A stretch of 64,000 nucleotides of DNA, from contig DAISYQ010000008.1 in NCBI GenBank assembly GCA_036825195.1, positions 18,651-82,650 on the forward strand. The letters run 5' to 3'. How positions within the stretch are numbered: position 1 is the first letter of the stretch; each line of letters begins with the position of its first letter. This DNA comes from UBA2210 sp036825195. Its GTDB lineage: Bacteria; Desulfobacterota; Syntrophia; Syntrophales; UBA2210. Made by a program: the position numbers and the translations under genes. The notes beneath the pieces were generated by a model that ran no database searches, had not been told where the DNA came from, and was given only the letters and a program-made list of their open reading frames with translations. Shown piece after piece: positions 37,534 through 45,880 of this stretch.

Positions 37534-38997
37534 ATGGACAAACAGATTGTTGATTTACGAAGTGCACTCGAGTTTCTTTCCACCATACCCGGTCAGTTGA
37601 AAACAACACGGATACCGGTGGATCCCTTTGCGGAATTGGCTGGCATCTATCGCTATATCGGTGCCGGTACCCCCGTCGTACCCCCCACACAGGAAGGTCC
37701 TGCAATGCTCTTTGAAAATGTGAAGGGGTATGATATCCCGGTAGTGACCGGGGTGTTGGCAAGCAGGAAGCGGGTTGCCATGCTTTTGGGAAGTCCGGTG
37801 GACAGATTGCCCTATGTGCTGATCAATGCTTTGCAACAACCAATTCCGCCACAGATGTTCACCGGTCAAACAGCACCTTGCCAGGAGGTTGTTCACAGAG
37901 AACCTATTAATATATTAAAGATATTACCGGCACCGACCAATACGGAACTGGATGCGGGGCCGTACTTTACCATGGGGCTCATTCGCGCCGAAGACCCCGA
38001 AACGGGTGAATCCGATGTGACGATTCATCGTTTGTGCGTCCAGGGCCCTGATCGTTTGACGGTTTATTTTTTACCCGGGCGGCATATCGATCAATTCCGT
38101 ATCAAGGCGGAAAAGAGGGGAAAACCTCTGCCGATCTCCATCAATATCGGACTGGATCCGGCGGTGTATCTTGCTGCCTGTTTCGAGGAGCCCACGACGC
38201 CGCTGGGTTTTGACGAGTTGAGTATTGCCGGGGGTATCCGGGGCCGAGCTGTCGAACTCGCTACCTGTGTGTCGGTCGATGCAAAAGCAATTGCCAATGC
38301 AGAGATCGTTCTTGAAGGAGAAATTCTGCCCTTTGAGCGCATGACCGAAGATGCGAATACGAATACCGGTAATGCCATGCCTGAATTCCCCGGCTATATG
38401 GGTGAGGCAAAGCCATCACTCCCGGTTGTAAAAGTCAGGGCGATCACTCATCGTAAGAGTCCTATCCTGCAAACCATTGTTGGTCCTGGGATCGAGCACT
38501 GCAATCTTGCCGGTATCCCTACCGAAGCAAGTATCATACGATTGGTTGAAGCCAGCATGCCGGGACGGTTGCTCAATGTATATGCCCATCCGTCGGGAGG
38601 GGGAAAATATCTGGCCATCATGCAGTTTAAAAAGGCGCTGCTCTCTGACGAGGGCCGTCAAAGACAGGCTGCTTTAGTGGCATTTACCGCGTTCTCTGAG
38701 TTGAAGCATGTGATCCTGGTGGATGAGGATGTCGATATCTATGATACGAATGATGTTCTGTGGGCCATGACTACGCGATTCCAGGGAGATGTCAGCACGG
38801 TCTGTATCCCCGGCGTTCGCTGTCATCCGCTGGACCCCTCTCAGACGCCGGATTTCAGCCCGTCAATCAACGCAACCGGAATATCATGCAAAACCATATT
38901 TGATTGTACGGTTCCCTTTGCACAGAAGGAACGATTCATGCGCGCTCCCTTTAAAGAGGTGGATATAACTCGTTTTCTGCATGAAGATAGTGAGTAG
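37534..38997 (+). CDS. UbiD-family prenylated-FMN decarboxylase
   Basis: 487 residues, the normal UbiD size. Family segments are the N-terminal DLRSALEFLSTIPGQL, HIDQFRIKAEKRGKPLPISI, then AMPEFPGYMGEAKPSLPV with the Glu of the active-site Arg-Glu-Glu set, IVGPGIEHCNLAGIPTEA and KHVILVDEDVDIYDTNDVLWAM. UbiD enzymes (de)carboxylate alpha,beta-unsaturated or aromatic acids using prenylated FMN. The LpdD-like and UbiX genes follow at once, which strongly supports this. Whether the substrate is free acid or CoA ester (as for phthaloyl-CoA) cannot be told. Confidence 0.93.
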   Translation: MDKQIVDLRSALEFLSTIPGQLKTTRIPVDPFAELAGIYRYIGAGTPVVPPTQEGPAMLFENVKGYDIPVVTGVLASRKRVAMLLGSPVDRLPYVLINALQQPIPPQMFTGQTAPCQEVVHREPINILKILPAPTNTELDAGPYFTMGLIRAEDPETGESDVTIHRLCVQGPDRLTVYFLPGRHIDQFRIKAEKRGKPLPISINIGLDPAVYLAACFEEPTTPLGFDELSIAGGIRGRAVELATCVSVDAKAIANAEIVLEGEILPFERMTEDANTNTGNAMPEFPGYMGEAKPSLPVVKVRAITHRKSPILQTIVGPGIEHCNLAGIPTEASIIRLVEASMPGRLLNVYAHPSGGGKYLAIMQFKKALLSDEGRQRQAALVAFTAFSELKHVILVDEDVDIYDTNDVLWAMTTRFQGDVSTVCIPGVRCHPLDPSQTPDFSPSINATGISCKTIFDCTVPFAQKERFMRAPFKEVDITRFLHEDSE

Positions 38998-39048
38998 GAT
39001 ATTGTTTCATGTGTCGATGATGTGACAGGATGCGCGATAGGAAAGGAT

Positions 39049-39429
39049 ATGCCGGAAAAGATATGTGTCAGCATTGAAAGCGGTCCGTATAGACTTGAGG
39101 CAGAGGCAGTGAGAATCGGTACGGATGTTCTGGTATATATTTGGGGAGGAGATCGACCGCATATCGGTTCGATAGCCGCTGCACAACCGAGACCAAGCCT
39201 CGAAGATCCATCACGTGTCAGTGCAACCGCCTCTGTACTCACCTATCCGGGACACAAGGAAGATACCCTTGTCAAGGATGCCGCGGAATTGCTTGCCGCG
39301 AAACTCGAAACCTGTGTGGTGGTGACAGCCGGTTTACATTGGGATGACGTGGATGAGACCGGAATACGGGAGATAGTGACCCTTTGCCGGGAATTGATAC
39401 GGAAACTGCTTGAGAAATTAGTACCTTGA
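39049..39429 (+). CDS. LpdD-like prenylated-flavin chaperone / UbiD accessory protein
   Basis: 126 residues from ATG 39049; a GTG at 39022 is possible but the family starts at the later codon. The whole length matches the LpdD-like domain: GPYRLEAEAVRIGTDVLVYI, GGDRPHIGSIAAAQPRPSL and KLETCVVVTAGLHWDD. LpdD is encoded with gallate/protocatechuate-type UbiD decarboxylases and is thought to help deliver or mature the prenylated flavin. It lies between ubiD- and ubiX-type genes, spaced 51 and 12 nt. Confidence 0.8.
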   Translation: MPEKICVSIESGPYRLEAEAVRIGTDVLVYIWGGDRPHIGSIAAAQPRPSLEDPSRVSATASVLTYPGHKEDTLVKDAAELLAAKLETCVVVTAGLHWDDVDETGIREIVTLCRELIRKLLEKLVP

Positions 39430-39441
39430 AGGAGTGTATCT

Positions 39442-40032
39442 ATGACCTTGCCAATGGTTGTTGGAATAACCGGTGCCAGTGGTGTCATATATGGTGTTGA
39501 AGCATTAAGGGCTCTCAGGGAACTCGGCCATGAGACGCACCTTATTCTAAGCCGGGCCGGAGAGCTCAACCTGAAGATAGAGACGGGATACTCCCCTGAG
39601 GAGGTCCGGTCTCTGGCCCATGTGGTTCACGAGGTAGAGGACATAGCCGCACCCGTGGCGAGTGGTTCATTCCTTACCCAGGGCATGCTGGTGGCCCCCT
39701 GTTCCATCAAGACCCTTTCTGCGATTGCAAATTCATACAGCGATAACCTTTTGATCCGTGTGGCGGATGTTACCTTGAAAGAAAGACGACCCTTGGTGCT
39801 TATGGTTCGCGAAACTCCTTTGCACAAGGGACATCTGAATCTTATGTCACGAGCGGCTGATCTTGGAGCGATTATCCTGCCACCGATCCCTGCGTTTTAT
39901 CATCACCCTGCATCCATCGAAGATTTGATCCGGCAGAGTGTTGGAAAGGCATTGGATTTTTTCAAGATGGATCATCAGTTATATAAGCGCTGGGGACATG
40001 CGGAACATCCGGTAATGATGAAAAAGTGTTGA
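39442..40032 (+). CDS. UbiX-family flavin prenyltransferase
   Basis: 196 residues, with AAGGAG upstream. Typical segments are VVGITGASGVIYGVEALRAL, ASGSFLTQGMLVAPCSIKTLS, RETPLHKGHLNLMSRA and LPPIPAFYHHPASIEDLI. UbiX builds the prenylated FMN used by UbiD from dimethylallyl phosphate and FMN. Position directly after the LpdD-like gene fits cofactor supply to the UbiD encoded 0.5 kb upstream. Confidence 0.95.
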   Translation: MTLPMVVGITGASGVIYGVEALRALRELGHETHLILSRAGELNLKIETGYSPEEVRSLAHVVHEVEDIAAPVASGSFLTQGMLVAPCSIKTLSAIANSYSDNLLIRVADVTLKERRPLVLMVRETPLHKGHLNLMSRAADLGAIILPPIPAFYHHPASIEDLIRQSVGKALDFFKMDHQLYKRWGHAEHPVMMKKC

Positions 40033-40655
40033 AAAAAGCCAACAATCCGTCAAATATTTTCTGCAGTATGGATACAGATTATTATCCTAGCGGCATCTGC
40101 GATTGATATGCTGCGGTCTCCTTGATGTTGGAACCAAACATACTACCATTTGACTTTGACTGGTCGAAATCCGGTGGAAGAAATTTCTTTCCTCGAATCG
40201 TTGACCGATAGAGTGCGCTCTGATTTTTGGTAGTTTGTAAAGAGACACAACTTGGCTTTTGAGAGAAGGCCGTAGAAGTGATTTAAAACACTGATCCGCC
40301 GAGCCGAAAAACGGTGATTGCGGTGTTCCATAATATCATATATATAGAAAGTAGTTCTCTAACTGTAAAAAGCACAATGCCTGCGGTGCCTTGGACTCAG
40401 TCGTGACGATTCGCTTGCGTAGTAAAGCTTATACCTTTTTGAGTGGTTGTTGCTTTCTTGGGAGGACCCATCGCCTTTTTATGAAGCCATATTACCATGG
40501 TTGCTCCGATGTAGGCGAAAACGAGGGATTCATCGTTGTTGTTTCCATTCTATCATATATGGGCTCTCCCTATGGTTACGCCAGTAGGCTTGATATTACA
40601 TCTCGATGTGTATATATTACTTAAAAAGATATGGCCTTGACAGGGTTGGATGTAA
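40033..40655. other. Gap with no supported gene
   Basis: 623 nt between the UbiX-type gene and the PAS-LuxR regulator. Short frames on both strands (such as 62 codons at 40143-40331 minus) have no ribosome site and no recognisable similarity. No terminator with a T-tract or copy of the 60-bp element was found. It may hold the regulator's promoter or gene debris. Confidence 0.35.
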
Positions 40656-41612
40656 ATGAATGATGAAGAAAAAAACAAAGAGAAGTTGTTGACGGAAATC
40701 ATGCAGTTGCGTCAGCATGTCGAAATGCTTGAAGGTGAGATCCTGCAACTTTCCTCGAAGGCTGGTACGGATGCGAATCCGGAAGTGAAAAAGTATCAAG
40801 AGATGCTTGAACATATGGATGAGGCATACTTCGAAACCGATCGTGCCGGAAATATAACGTTTTTCAACAGAGCAGCGTTGCAGATGGTGGGGTACACTGC
40901 GGAGGAATTCATGGGTATGAACTCTCGTCAATATATTCCTCCGGAAGATTATGAGCGATTATTTAAAATATATAATAGAATATATCAAACTGGGCAACCG
41001 GCCTTGATATTTGAATATGCGATTATCAGAAAAGATGGCCGAATAGCCTATCGAGAGACCTCCGCCTCTCTCCTCAAAGATTCATCGAATAGTGAGAGCA
41101 CCTTCATGAATCTTTCACGCGACATCACTAAACGGAAGTTGTATCAAGCGGCGTTCGTGGAGAAAAAGCGCGAATTAAAAATACAGTCTCATTCTCTTGC
41201 TGAGTCCAATACGGCGCTCAAGGTGTTACTGAAACAAAGAGAAGACGATAAGGTAGAACTTGAAAGGAATGTTTTATCAAATGTCAGGGAGATCATAATA
41301 CCATATGTACAGAAATTGCAAAAAGGCCGGCTGGGTGATGATGAACTGGCTCTTACCCATATCATTGAGGCTAATTTGAACAATATTATTTCACCCTTTT
41401 TACGAAATCTCTCGATATCGCAGTGCAACCTCACACCGAAAGAATTGCAGGTCGCTAATCTGGTTAAAGAAGGCAGGACTACCAAAGAAATAGCGGATTT
41501 TTTAAACATATCAACGGGAGCGATCGATTTTCATCGAAATAGTATTAGGAAGAAACTTGGTTTAAACAACAAGAAATCCAACCTTAGGTCTTATCTGTTG
41601 TCGTTGACATAA
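40656..41612 (+). CDS. PAS-domain LuxR-type transcriptional regulator
   Basis: 318 residues. An N-terminal coiled coil (KEKLLTEIMQLRQHVEMLEG) is followed by one PAS domain at about 46-160 (MDEAYFETDRAGNITFFNRA, YQTGQPALIFEYAIIRKDG), a helical linker, and a C-terminal LuxR helix-turn-helix at about 258-318 (LTPKELQVANLVKEGRTTKE, then IADFLNISTGAIDFHRNSIR). There is no receiver domain, so it is not a standard response regulator. A ligand or partner read by PAS would control DNA binding. It is the only transcription factor seen in the catabolic island, and copy B of the 60-bp element is 354 nt downstream. It is therefore the best candidate regulator, by position only. Confidence 0.88.
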   Translation: MNDEEKNKEKLLTEIMQLRQHVEMLEGEILQLSSKAGTDANPEVKKYQEMLEHMDEAYFETDRAGNITFFNRAALQMVGYTAEEFMGMNSRQYIPPEDYERLFKIYNRIYQTGQPALIFEYAIIRKDGRIAYRETSASLLKDSSNSESTFMNLSRDITKRKLYQAAFVEKKRELKIQSHSLAESNTALKVLLKQREDDKVELERNVLSNVREIIIPYVQKLQKGRLGDDELALTHIIEANLNNIISPFLRNLSISQCNLTPKELQVANLVKEGRTTKEIADFLNISTGAIDFHRNSIRKKLGLNNKKSNLRSYLLSLT

Positions 41613-41966
41613 TCTATCTCAAGCCAACTTTGATCCGAAAAACGAATTTTCTCATGTATAGGTATCTCCCATTTGTGATTTTAAGGGTATCTATCCGGTC
41701 AAGTTCTCTGATATGGAATATGGAATGGCATAGATATGAATAGAACTATATGCTGCGAACATGTTCAACTGAACGAGTAAGGGAGTTTTTTATAGGCTGT
41801 TTTTACAAAATACGATTTTTCAATGATCTGAATAGAACACACTAGCGGCATATTTCTCGTTCATGCTCGTATATCGGTGAGGTATCCAGATAATGGCCAT
41901 GAAGGTTTGGCACATGTTTCACCATGGTCTTTTCTGATCGTCTTTAGATCGGATCGGTCATGCTAT

Positions 41967-42026
41967 TATAAGTATTTACCTTATATATGACTGATATTTA
42001 TTTTGTATTGTGTTTTCAGGGTCAAT
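41967..42026 (+). promoter_or_regulatory. 60-bp shared upstream element, copy B
   Basis: Identical to copy A at 48 of 60 positions. It lies in the 598-nt gap after the PAS-LuxR gene and 184 nt before the TRAP binding-protein start. See the shared-element finding for the invariant columns. Confidence 0.7.
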
Positions 42027-42108
42027 GCATAAAACTTGCTGTATATCTGTATGAGATGGTTACATAATGACTCTCTAAAGGGGCCATTTTTTTGTCATAA
42101 CACGCGTG

Positions 42109-42120
42109 AAAGGAGGTGAT
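42109..42120 (+). other. Perfect anti-16S sequence without a matching gene
   Basis: AAAGGAGGTGAT matches the complement of the 16S rRNA 3' end over 12 bases, yet no start codon with a real frame follows at proper distance. The binding-protein start is 91 nt on and has its own GGAGGT. It may be a ribosome standby site, a lost leader peptide or chance. Confidence 0.35.
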
Positions 42121-42210
42121 TGGAAGGGAAGAGAAAGGTAGTTACTGATACATTTATTGGTATCTATTAGTTAAGAAGGGAAAACATATATTACGGAGGT
42201 ACTTTGACGT

Positions 42211-43296
42211 ATGAAAAAAAGACGGTTACTTACAATTATTAGAGTGTCTTGCCTAGTATTGGTTATGGTGTGCGCTGTGGCGCTCTCGCCCAATGCAAGT
42301 CAAGCTGACGTAATAAAGCTGAAAGCAGCAACCTATTTCTCCCCGGCCCAGCCTCTCGGTAAGGGTTTTACCATGTTCCTTGATAAGGTTATGGAGCGGA
42401 GTAATGGACAAGTAAAAATTCAGTCTTTCATGGGCGGTTCGCTGCTTGGACCCAAAGATATATACGACGGGGTAGTGCAGGGAACGGTTGATATCGGTTT
42501 GACCATGCCTGGCTACAACTCCGGTAAATTCCCGGAAATGGAAATTGTTGAAGTTCCCCATGGATACGTGAGCTCGTTCGTCAGTTCTCATGTGGCCAAC
42601 GACTATTTCAATAAGTATGATCCGAAAGGATTTTCCGAAACAAAGATGATGTATTGGTTTGCATCCCCTCCTTCTGTCATCATCCTCAACAAGCCGGCAA
42701 AAACCATTGCAGACCTTAAGGGTTTAAAGATACGCGGTACTGCCAGAATCGGTGAAGTTGTATCCTGCCTTGGGGCGATTCCTACCAGCGCACCGGCGGG
42801 TGAGGTTTATACCAATATTTCGCGAAACGTTATGGATGGTATCATGTGGCCCATATCCACTCTTGATGAGTGGAAACTTGCCGATCTGAAACCCAAAATT
42901 ACGAACTGCTGGCAGGTCGGTGGTGTCTTTGCGTTCTATACGGTAATGAACAAGGATACATGGAATAAACTTCCGAGTAACATTCAGAAGATCTTTATGG
43001 AAGTCGCCGAAGAGATGATAACGAAACATGCAGCCTTTTACGATGGCGCTGATCTGAAAGGTTACGCCATGGGCCAAAGTGCGGCTGCAGAAGTATTCAA
43101 TTTATCAAAAGAAGATATCAACAAAGCGATCAAAATGATACAGCCTGTTGCGGATAAATGGGTTAGTGGTATGGTCGAAAAGGGATTCAAGGCAGAGGAT
43201 CTCAAGGCAAGAGATCAGTTCCTGTGGGATCGAGCGAAGTACTGGGCTGCAAAACAGAAAGAGCTTGGTATCGAAGCAATTCCGGGTCGTCTTTAG
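42211..43296 (+). CDS. TRAP transporter periplasmic binding protein (DctP family), second system
   Basis: 361 residues with a signal peptide (hydrophobic VSCLVLVMVCAVALS, cut near SQAD). DctP features include GFTMFLDKVMERSNGQVKIQ and the ligand-arginine region LKGLKIRGTARIGEVVSCLG followed by PTSAPAGEVYTNISRNVMDG. GGAGGT lies 12 nt upstream. It is only distantly similar to the binding proteins at 3836 and 55232, so three different acids may be imported. Copy B of the 60-bp element is upstream and a hairpin follows the gene. Confidence 0.92.
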   Translation: MKKRRLLTIIRVSCLVLVMVCAVALSPNASQADVIKLKAATYFSPAQPLGKGFTMFLDKVMERSNGQVKIQSFMGGSLLGPKDIYDGVVQGTVDIGLTMPGYNSGKFPEMEIVEVPHGYVSSFVSSHVANDYFNKYDPKGFSETKMMYWFASPPSVIILNKPAKTIADLKGLKIRGTARIGEVVSCLGAIPTSAPAGEVYTNISRNVMDGIMWPISTLDEWKLADLKPKITNCWQVGGVFAFYTVMNKDTWNKLPSNIQKIFMEVAEEMITKHAAFYDGADLKGYAMGQSAAAEVFNLSKEDINKAIKMIQPVADKWVSGMVEKGFKAEDLKARDQFLWDRAKYWAAKQKELGIEAIPGRL

Positions 43297-43371
43297 TAGG
43301 TAATACGTACACGATAGCGGGTACGGAGTAATTTGTGTAGATGAAGTAACAAGTTTGAATATGTGTGTATC

Positions 43372-43406
43372 TGGCGTTGGTATGAGATTTGTTCATGCCA
43401 ACGCCA
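43372..43406 (+). terminator. Hairpin between binding-protein and permease genes, second TRAP operon
   Basis: TGGCGTTGGTATGA (43372-43385) pairs with TTCATGCCAACGCCA (43392-43406) with one G-T pair, giving a stem of about 14 bp and a 6-nt loop. No T-run follows. It lies 76 nt after the binding-protein stop; the permease gene starts 500 nt further on. Apart from a weaker GGGAGAA/TTCTCCC pair near 43457-43489, the remaining gap to 43909 shows nothing I can support. Confidence 0.6.
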
Positions 43407-43909
43407 ATAGATATGGGTAAGATGTAAGGTTCTTTTATAAAAAGAGATATTCTCTGGGAGAAAGCTGAGAGTTAAAAATTCGTTCTCCCTGCTTTAGAGT
43501 AGAAAAGTTGTAATGTCATGGTAGACCGCGGGAAGATTCGTGTAGATCATGCGGATCTTCACGCTGATGGTTTCGTGAATCCCCTCGAAAGAGATGTTTA
43601 TAAACTGGTTTTGTTCGCTATTCCAAAGAAGTTAGAGTGTTCGATTGTTATTCAAGGTCTGTAAGTTTCAACATTCCCAATAGGGATCACGGTAGAATGT
43701 AACATCTTTTGTCTGGTTTTGATAAAGATCGGTTATGGAAGCAGTTGCCGGCCGAATATGAAACATCCCATTGTACTAAAAATCTAAGCGAATCTTTATT
43801 GTTACAAAGGCATCAGCGTTGAGTAAGGATTTTCGGCCAGTGATGATGTTCTCGTGTGGTGCGGAGGACAAAGCTGTCTGAAATAAAAAGGAAAGGATGC
43901 TTGCAAAGA

Positions 43910-44410
43910 ATGCTGTATATAGAAAAATATGAAAAGTATATAACTAAAATATCTGGTTATGGCACCGCTATCGGGCAGGTTGGTGTTTTTCTGATGATTG
44001 TCTTAATCTTTTTTGACGTTGTCGGTGCCAAGCTTTTTCGCATGCCGATCTATGGTGCTGGCGATGTAGTGGGCATCATCCAGTTGTTGGCGATTTCGGT
44101 AGCCATTCCAATGGGAATTCTCACGGGAGTGCACCCCCGCGTAACATTTTTCGTGAACCTCCTGGGGTCAGGGGCAAGAAAAATTATTACCGCTTTAACC
44201 CCCATACTGAGCACCATTCTTTTCGCATTGCTGACCTGGATGACCTTCAAGCTTGGCCAGCAGTACCAGAGAACAAACGAATTGATCGGGAATATAGAAT
44301 TTCCTATTTATCCCTTTATCTATATGGCAGCTGTTTTTTTCGCCTTTAGTTGTATCGTATGGCTGTTGATGTGTCTTTTATCGTTGCGCTCTGACGGGAG
44401 GAAATTATGA
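43910..44410 (+). CDS. TRAP transporter small permease (DctQ family), second system
   Basis: 166 residues from ATG 43910. The frame is open from GTG 43856 but that has no ribosome site; TTG 43901 with GGAAAGGA upstream is another choice. Four hydrophobic segments with VAIPMGILTGVHPRVTFFVN at the usual small-permease signature position. The stop overlaps the large-permease ATG by 4 bp (ATGA). Confidence 0.85.
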   Translation: MLYIEKYEKYITKISGYGTAIGQVGVFLMIVLIFFDVVGAKLFRMPIYGAGDVVGIIQLLAISVAIPMGILTGVHPRVTFFVNLLGSGARKIITALTPILSTILFALLTWMTFKLGQQYQRTNELIGNIEFPIYPFIYMAAVFFAFSCIVWLLMCLLSLRSDGRKL

Positions 44411-45711
44411 GCCCACTTCTATTAGGTGTTATCGGCATTATTGCCCTTCTGGTATTATTTGTTTTAAGTATCCCCATTCCGTGGTCAATGGCTATTATTG
44501 GTGTAGTCGGATGCACCATTATTGTTGGGCCTGAATCGGCTATGAGACTTCTTGCTAACGACTTTGTTTCAACCTTTAACAACGAATCCCTTGCTGTCAT
44601 TACCATGTTTATTGTTATGGGTACGTTGGCTTTTCACTGTGGTATCAGTGATCGACTGTATCGTACGGCTTATAAATTGGTCGGTCATATGAAGGGCGGA
44701 TTGGCAATGGCCACGGTGCTTGCCTGTGCCGGTTTTGCCGCAATGTGCGGCTCATCAACAGCCACCGCCGCCTCAATCGGAAAGATCGCTCTGGGAGAGA
44801 TGGATAAATATAAGTATAACCCGGTTCTCGCTACGGGTTGTGTTGTCTCTGCAGGAACCTTGGGTATTATGATACCTCCCAGCACCATTTTCATCGTCTA
44901 TGGCTTGCTGACCTGTGAATCTATCGGGCGTCTTTTTGTGGCCGGTATTATACCTGGCTTTATCATTACGGCCGTTTTTGCAATGGTGGTCTCTATTATC
45001 TGTAAGATAAATCCGTCATACGGTCCTGCAGGCCCCGCTTCTTCATTCAAAGAAAAAATTGTAGCACTGGGAGGATTCCTGGATGCGGTCATCTTATTTA
45101 CGCTTCTCATCGGTGGTTTATTGGTTGGCTGGTTTGGTCCGAACGCTGCCGGTGGTATCGGCGCAGCAGGAATCCTTGCTATCGGTATCGTGAGAAAACA
45201 GCTTTCCTGGAATGGTTTGAAGCAGGGACTTAAAGAGGGTCTTGTTGCGTCATCGATGGTGTTGTGCATCATTGCAGGAGCAACGGTGTTTGGTAAATTC
45301 ATAACCTTGACTACGGTTCCGCAAATGCTGGTTACCCTACTCGGTGAAGCTTCGGTTAATCCGACCGTTACTATCCTCTTGATTCTGGCGGGTTATTTTG
45401 TCGGTGGATGCTTTATGGATTCACTTCCACTGGTTGTATTGACAGTCCCCATCATTTTTCCGACGATTATCAGCTTGGGTATTGATCCGATCTGGTTCGG
45501 TGTTATGATTGTTTTGATAGTGGAGATTGGAGTCATAACGCCTCCTGTGGGAGTAAATGCTTATGTTATTAAAGGACTTGTTCCAGAGGTGCCCTTGTCA
45601 GACATTTTTAAAGGTATTACACCGTTTCTTGCCGGGCTTTTATTTGTTGTTTTTATTCTGATGCTGTTTCCGCGCATTGCAACGTGGCTTCCGAGTTACG
45701 TAACCTATTAG
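44407..45711 (+). CDS. TRAP transporter large permease (DctM family), second system
   Basis: 434 residues, 12 hydrophobic segments. It carries the CGSSTATAASIGKIALGEMD segment, MIPPSTIFIVYGLLT, GCFMDSLPLVVLTVPII and the C-terminal TPPVGVNAYVIKG. It overlaps dctQ by 4 bp. A terminator follows 100 nt later, so this operon ends here and the acyl-CoA ligase starts a new one or depends on read-through. Confidence 0.93.
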   Translation: MSPLLLGVIGIIALLVLFVLSIPIPWSMAIIGVVGCTIIVGPESAMRLLANDFVSTFNNESLAVITMFIVMGTLAFHCGISDRLYRTAYKLVGHMKGGLAMATVLACAGFAAMCGSSTATAASIGKIALGEMDKYKYNPVLATGCVVSAGTLGIMIPPSTIFIVYGLLTCESIGRLFVAGIIPGFIITAVFAMVVSIICKINPSYGPAGPASSFKEKIVALGGFLDAVILFTLLIGGLLVGWFGPNAAGGIGAAGILAIGIVRKQLSWNGLKQGLKEGLVASSMVLCIIAGATVFGKFITLTTVPQMLVTLLGEASVNPTVTILLILAGYFVGGCFMDSLPLVVLTVPIIFPTIISLGIDPIWFGVMIVLIVEIGVITPPVGVNAYVIKGLVPEVPLSDIFKGITPFLAGLLFVVFILMLFPRIATWLPSYVTY

Positions 45712-45812
45712 TGTATCGTGAAAGTATTCAGATTTGAGAAAAACATGGTGTGTTTGAGGCCTTACGCAACATTGTAATCTATGCATAATAAATGAAACTA
45801 TCCATGGTAAGG

Positions 45813-45843
45813 AACCGGGATGAAGGTTTCTTTCCTGGTTTTT
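45813..45843 (+). terminator. Terminator-like hairpin after the second TRAP operon
   Basis: AACCGGGA (45813-45820) pairs with TCCTGGTT (45833-45840) with one mismatch, followed by TTT at 45841-45843. It is placed 100 nt after dctM and before the acyl-CoA ligase. Confidence 0.5.
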
Positions 45844-45880
45844 GCCATGTAGAAATAAGAAGAAAGAAATGGAGTAGAAA

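Noticed and set aside
40143..40331. 62-codon minus frame as a possible transposase remnant
   Set aside because: Basic and serine-rich, but no DDE or other transposase motif and no flanking inverted repeats.
41908..41923. TTGGCACATGTTTCACC as a sigma-54 promoter before copy B
   Set aside because: The -24 half is good but the -12 GC dinucleotide is missing at the right spacing.
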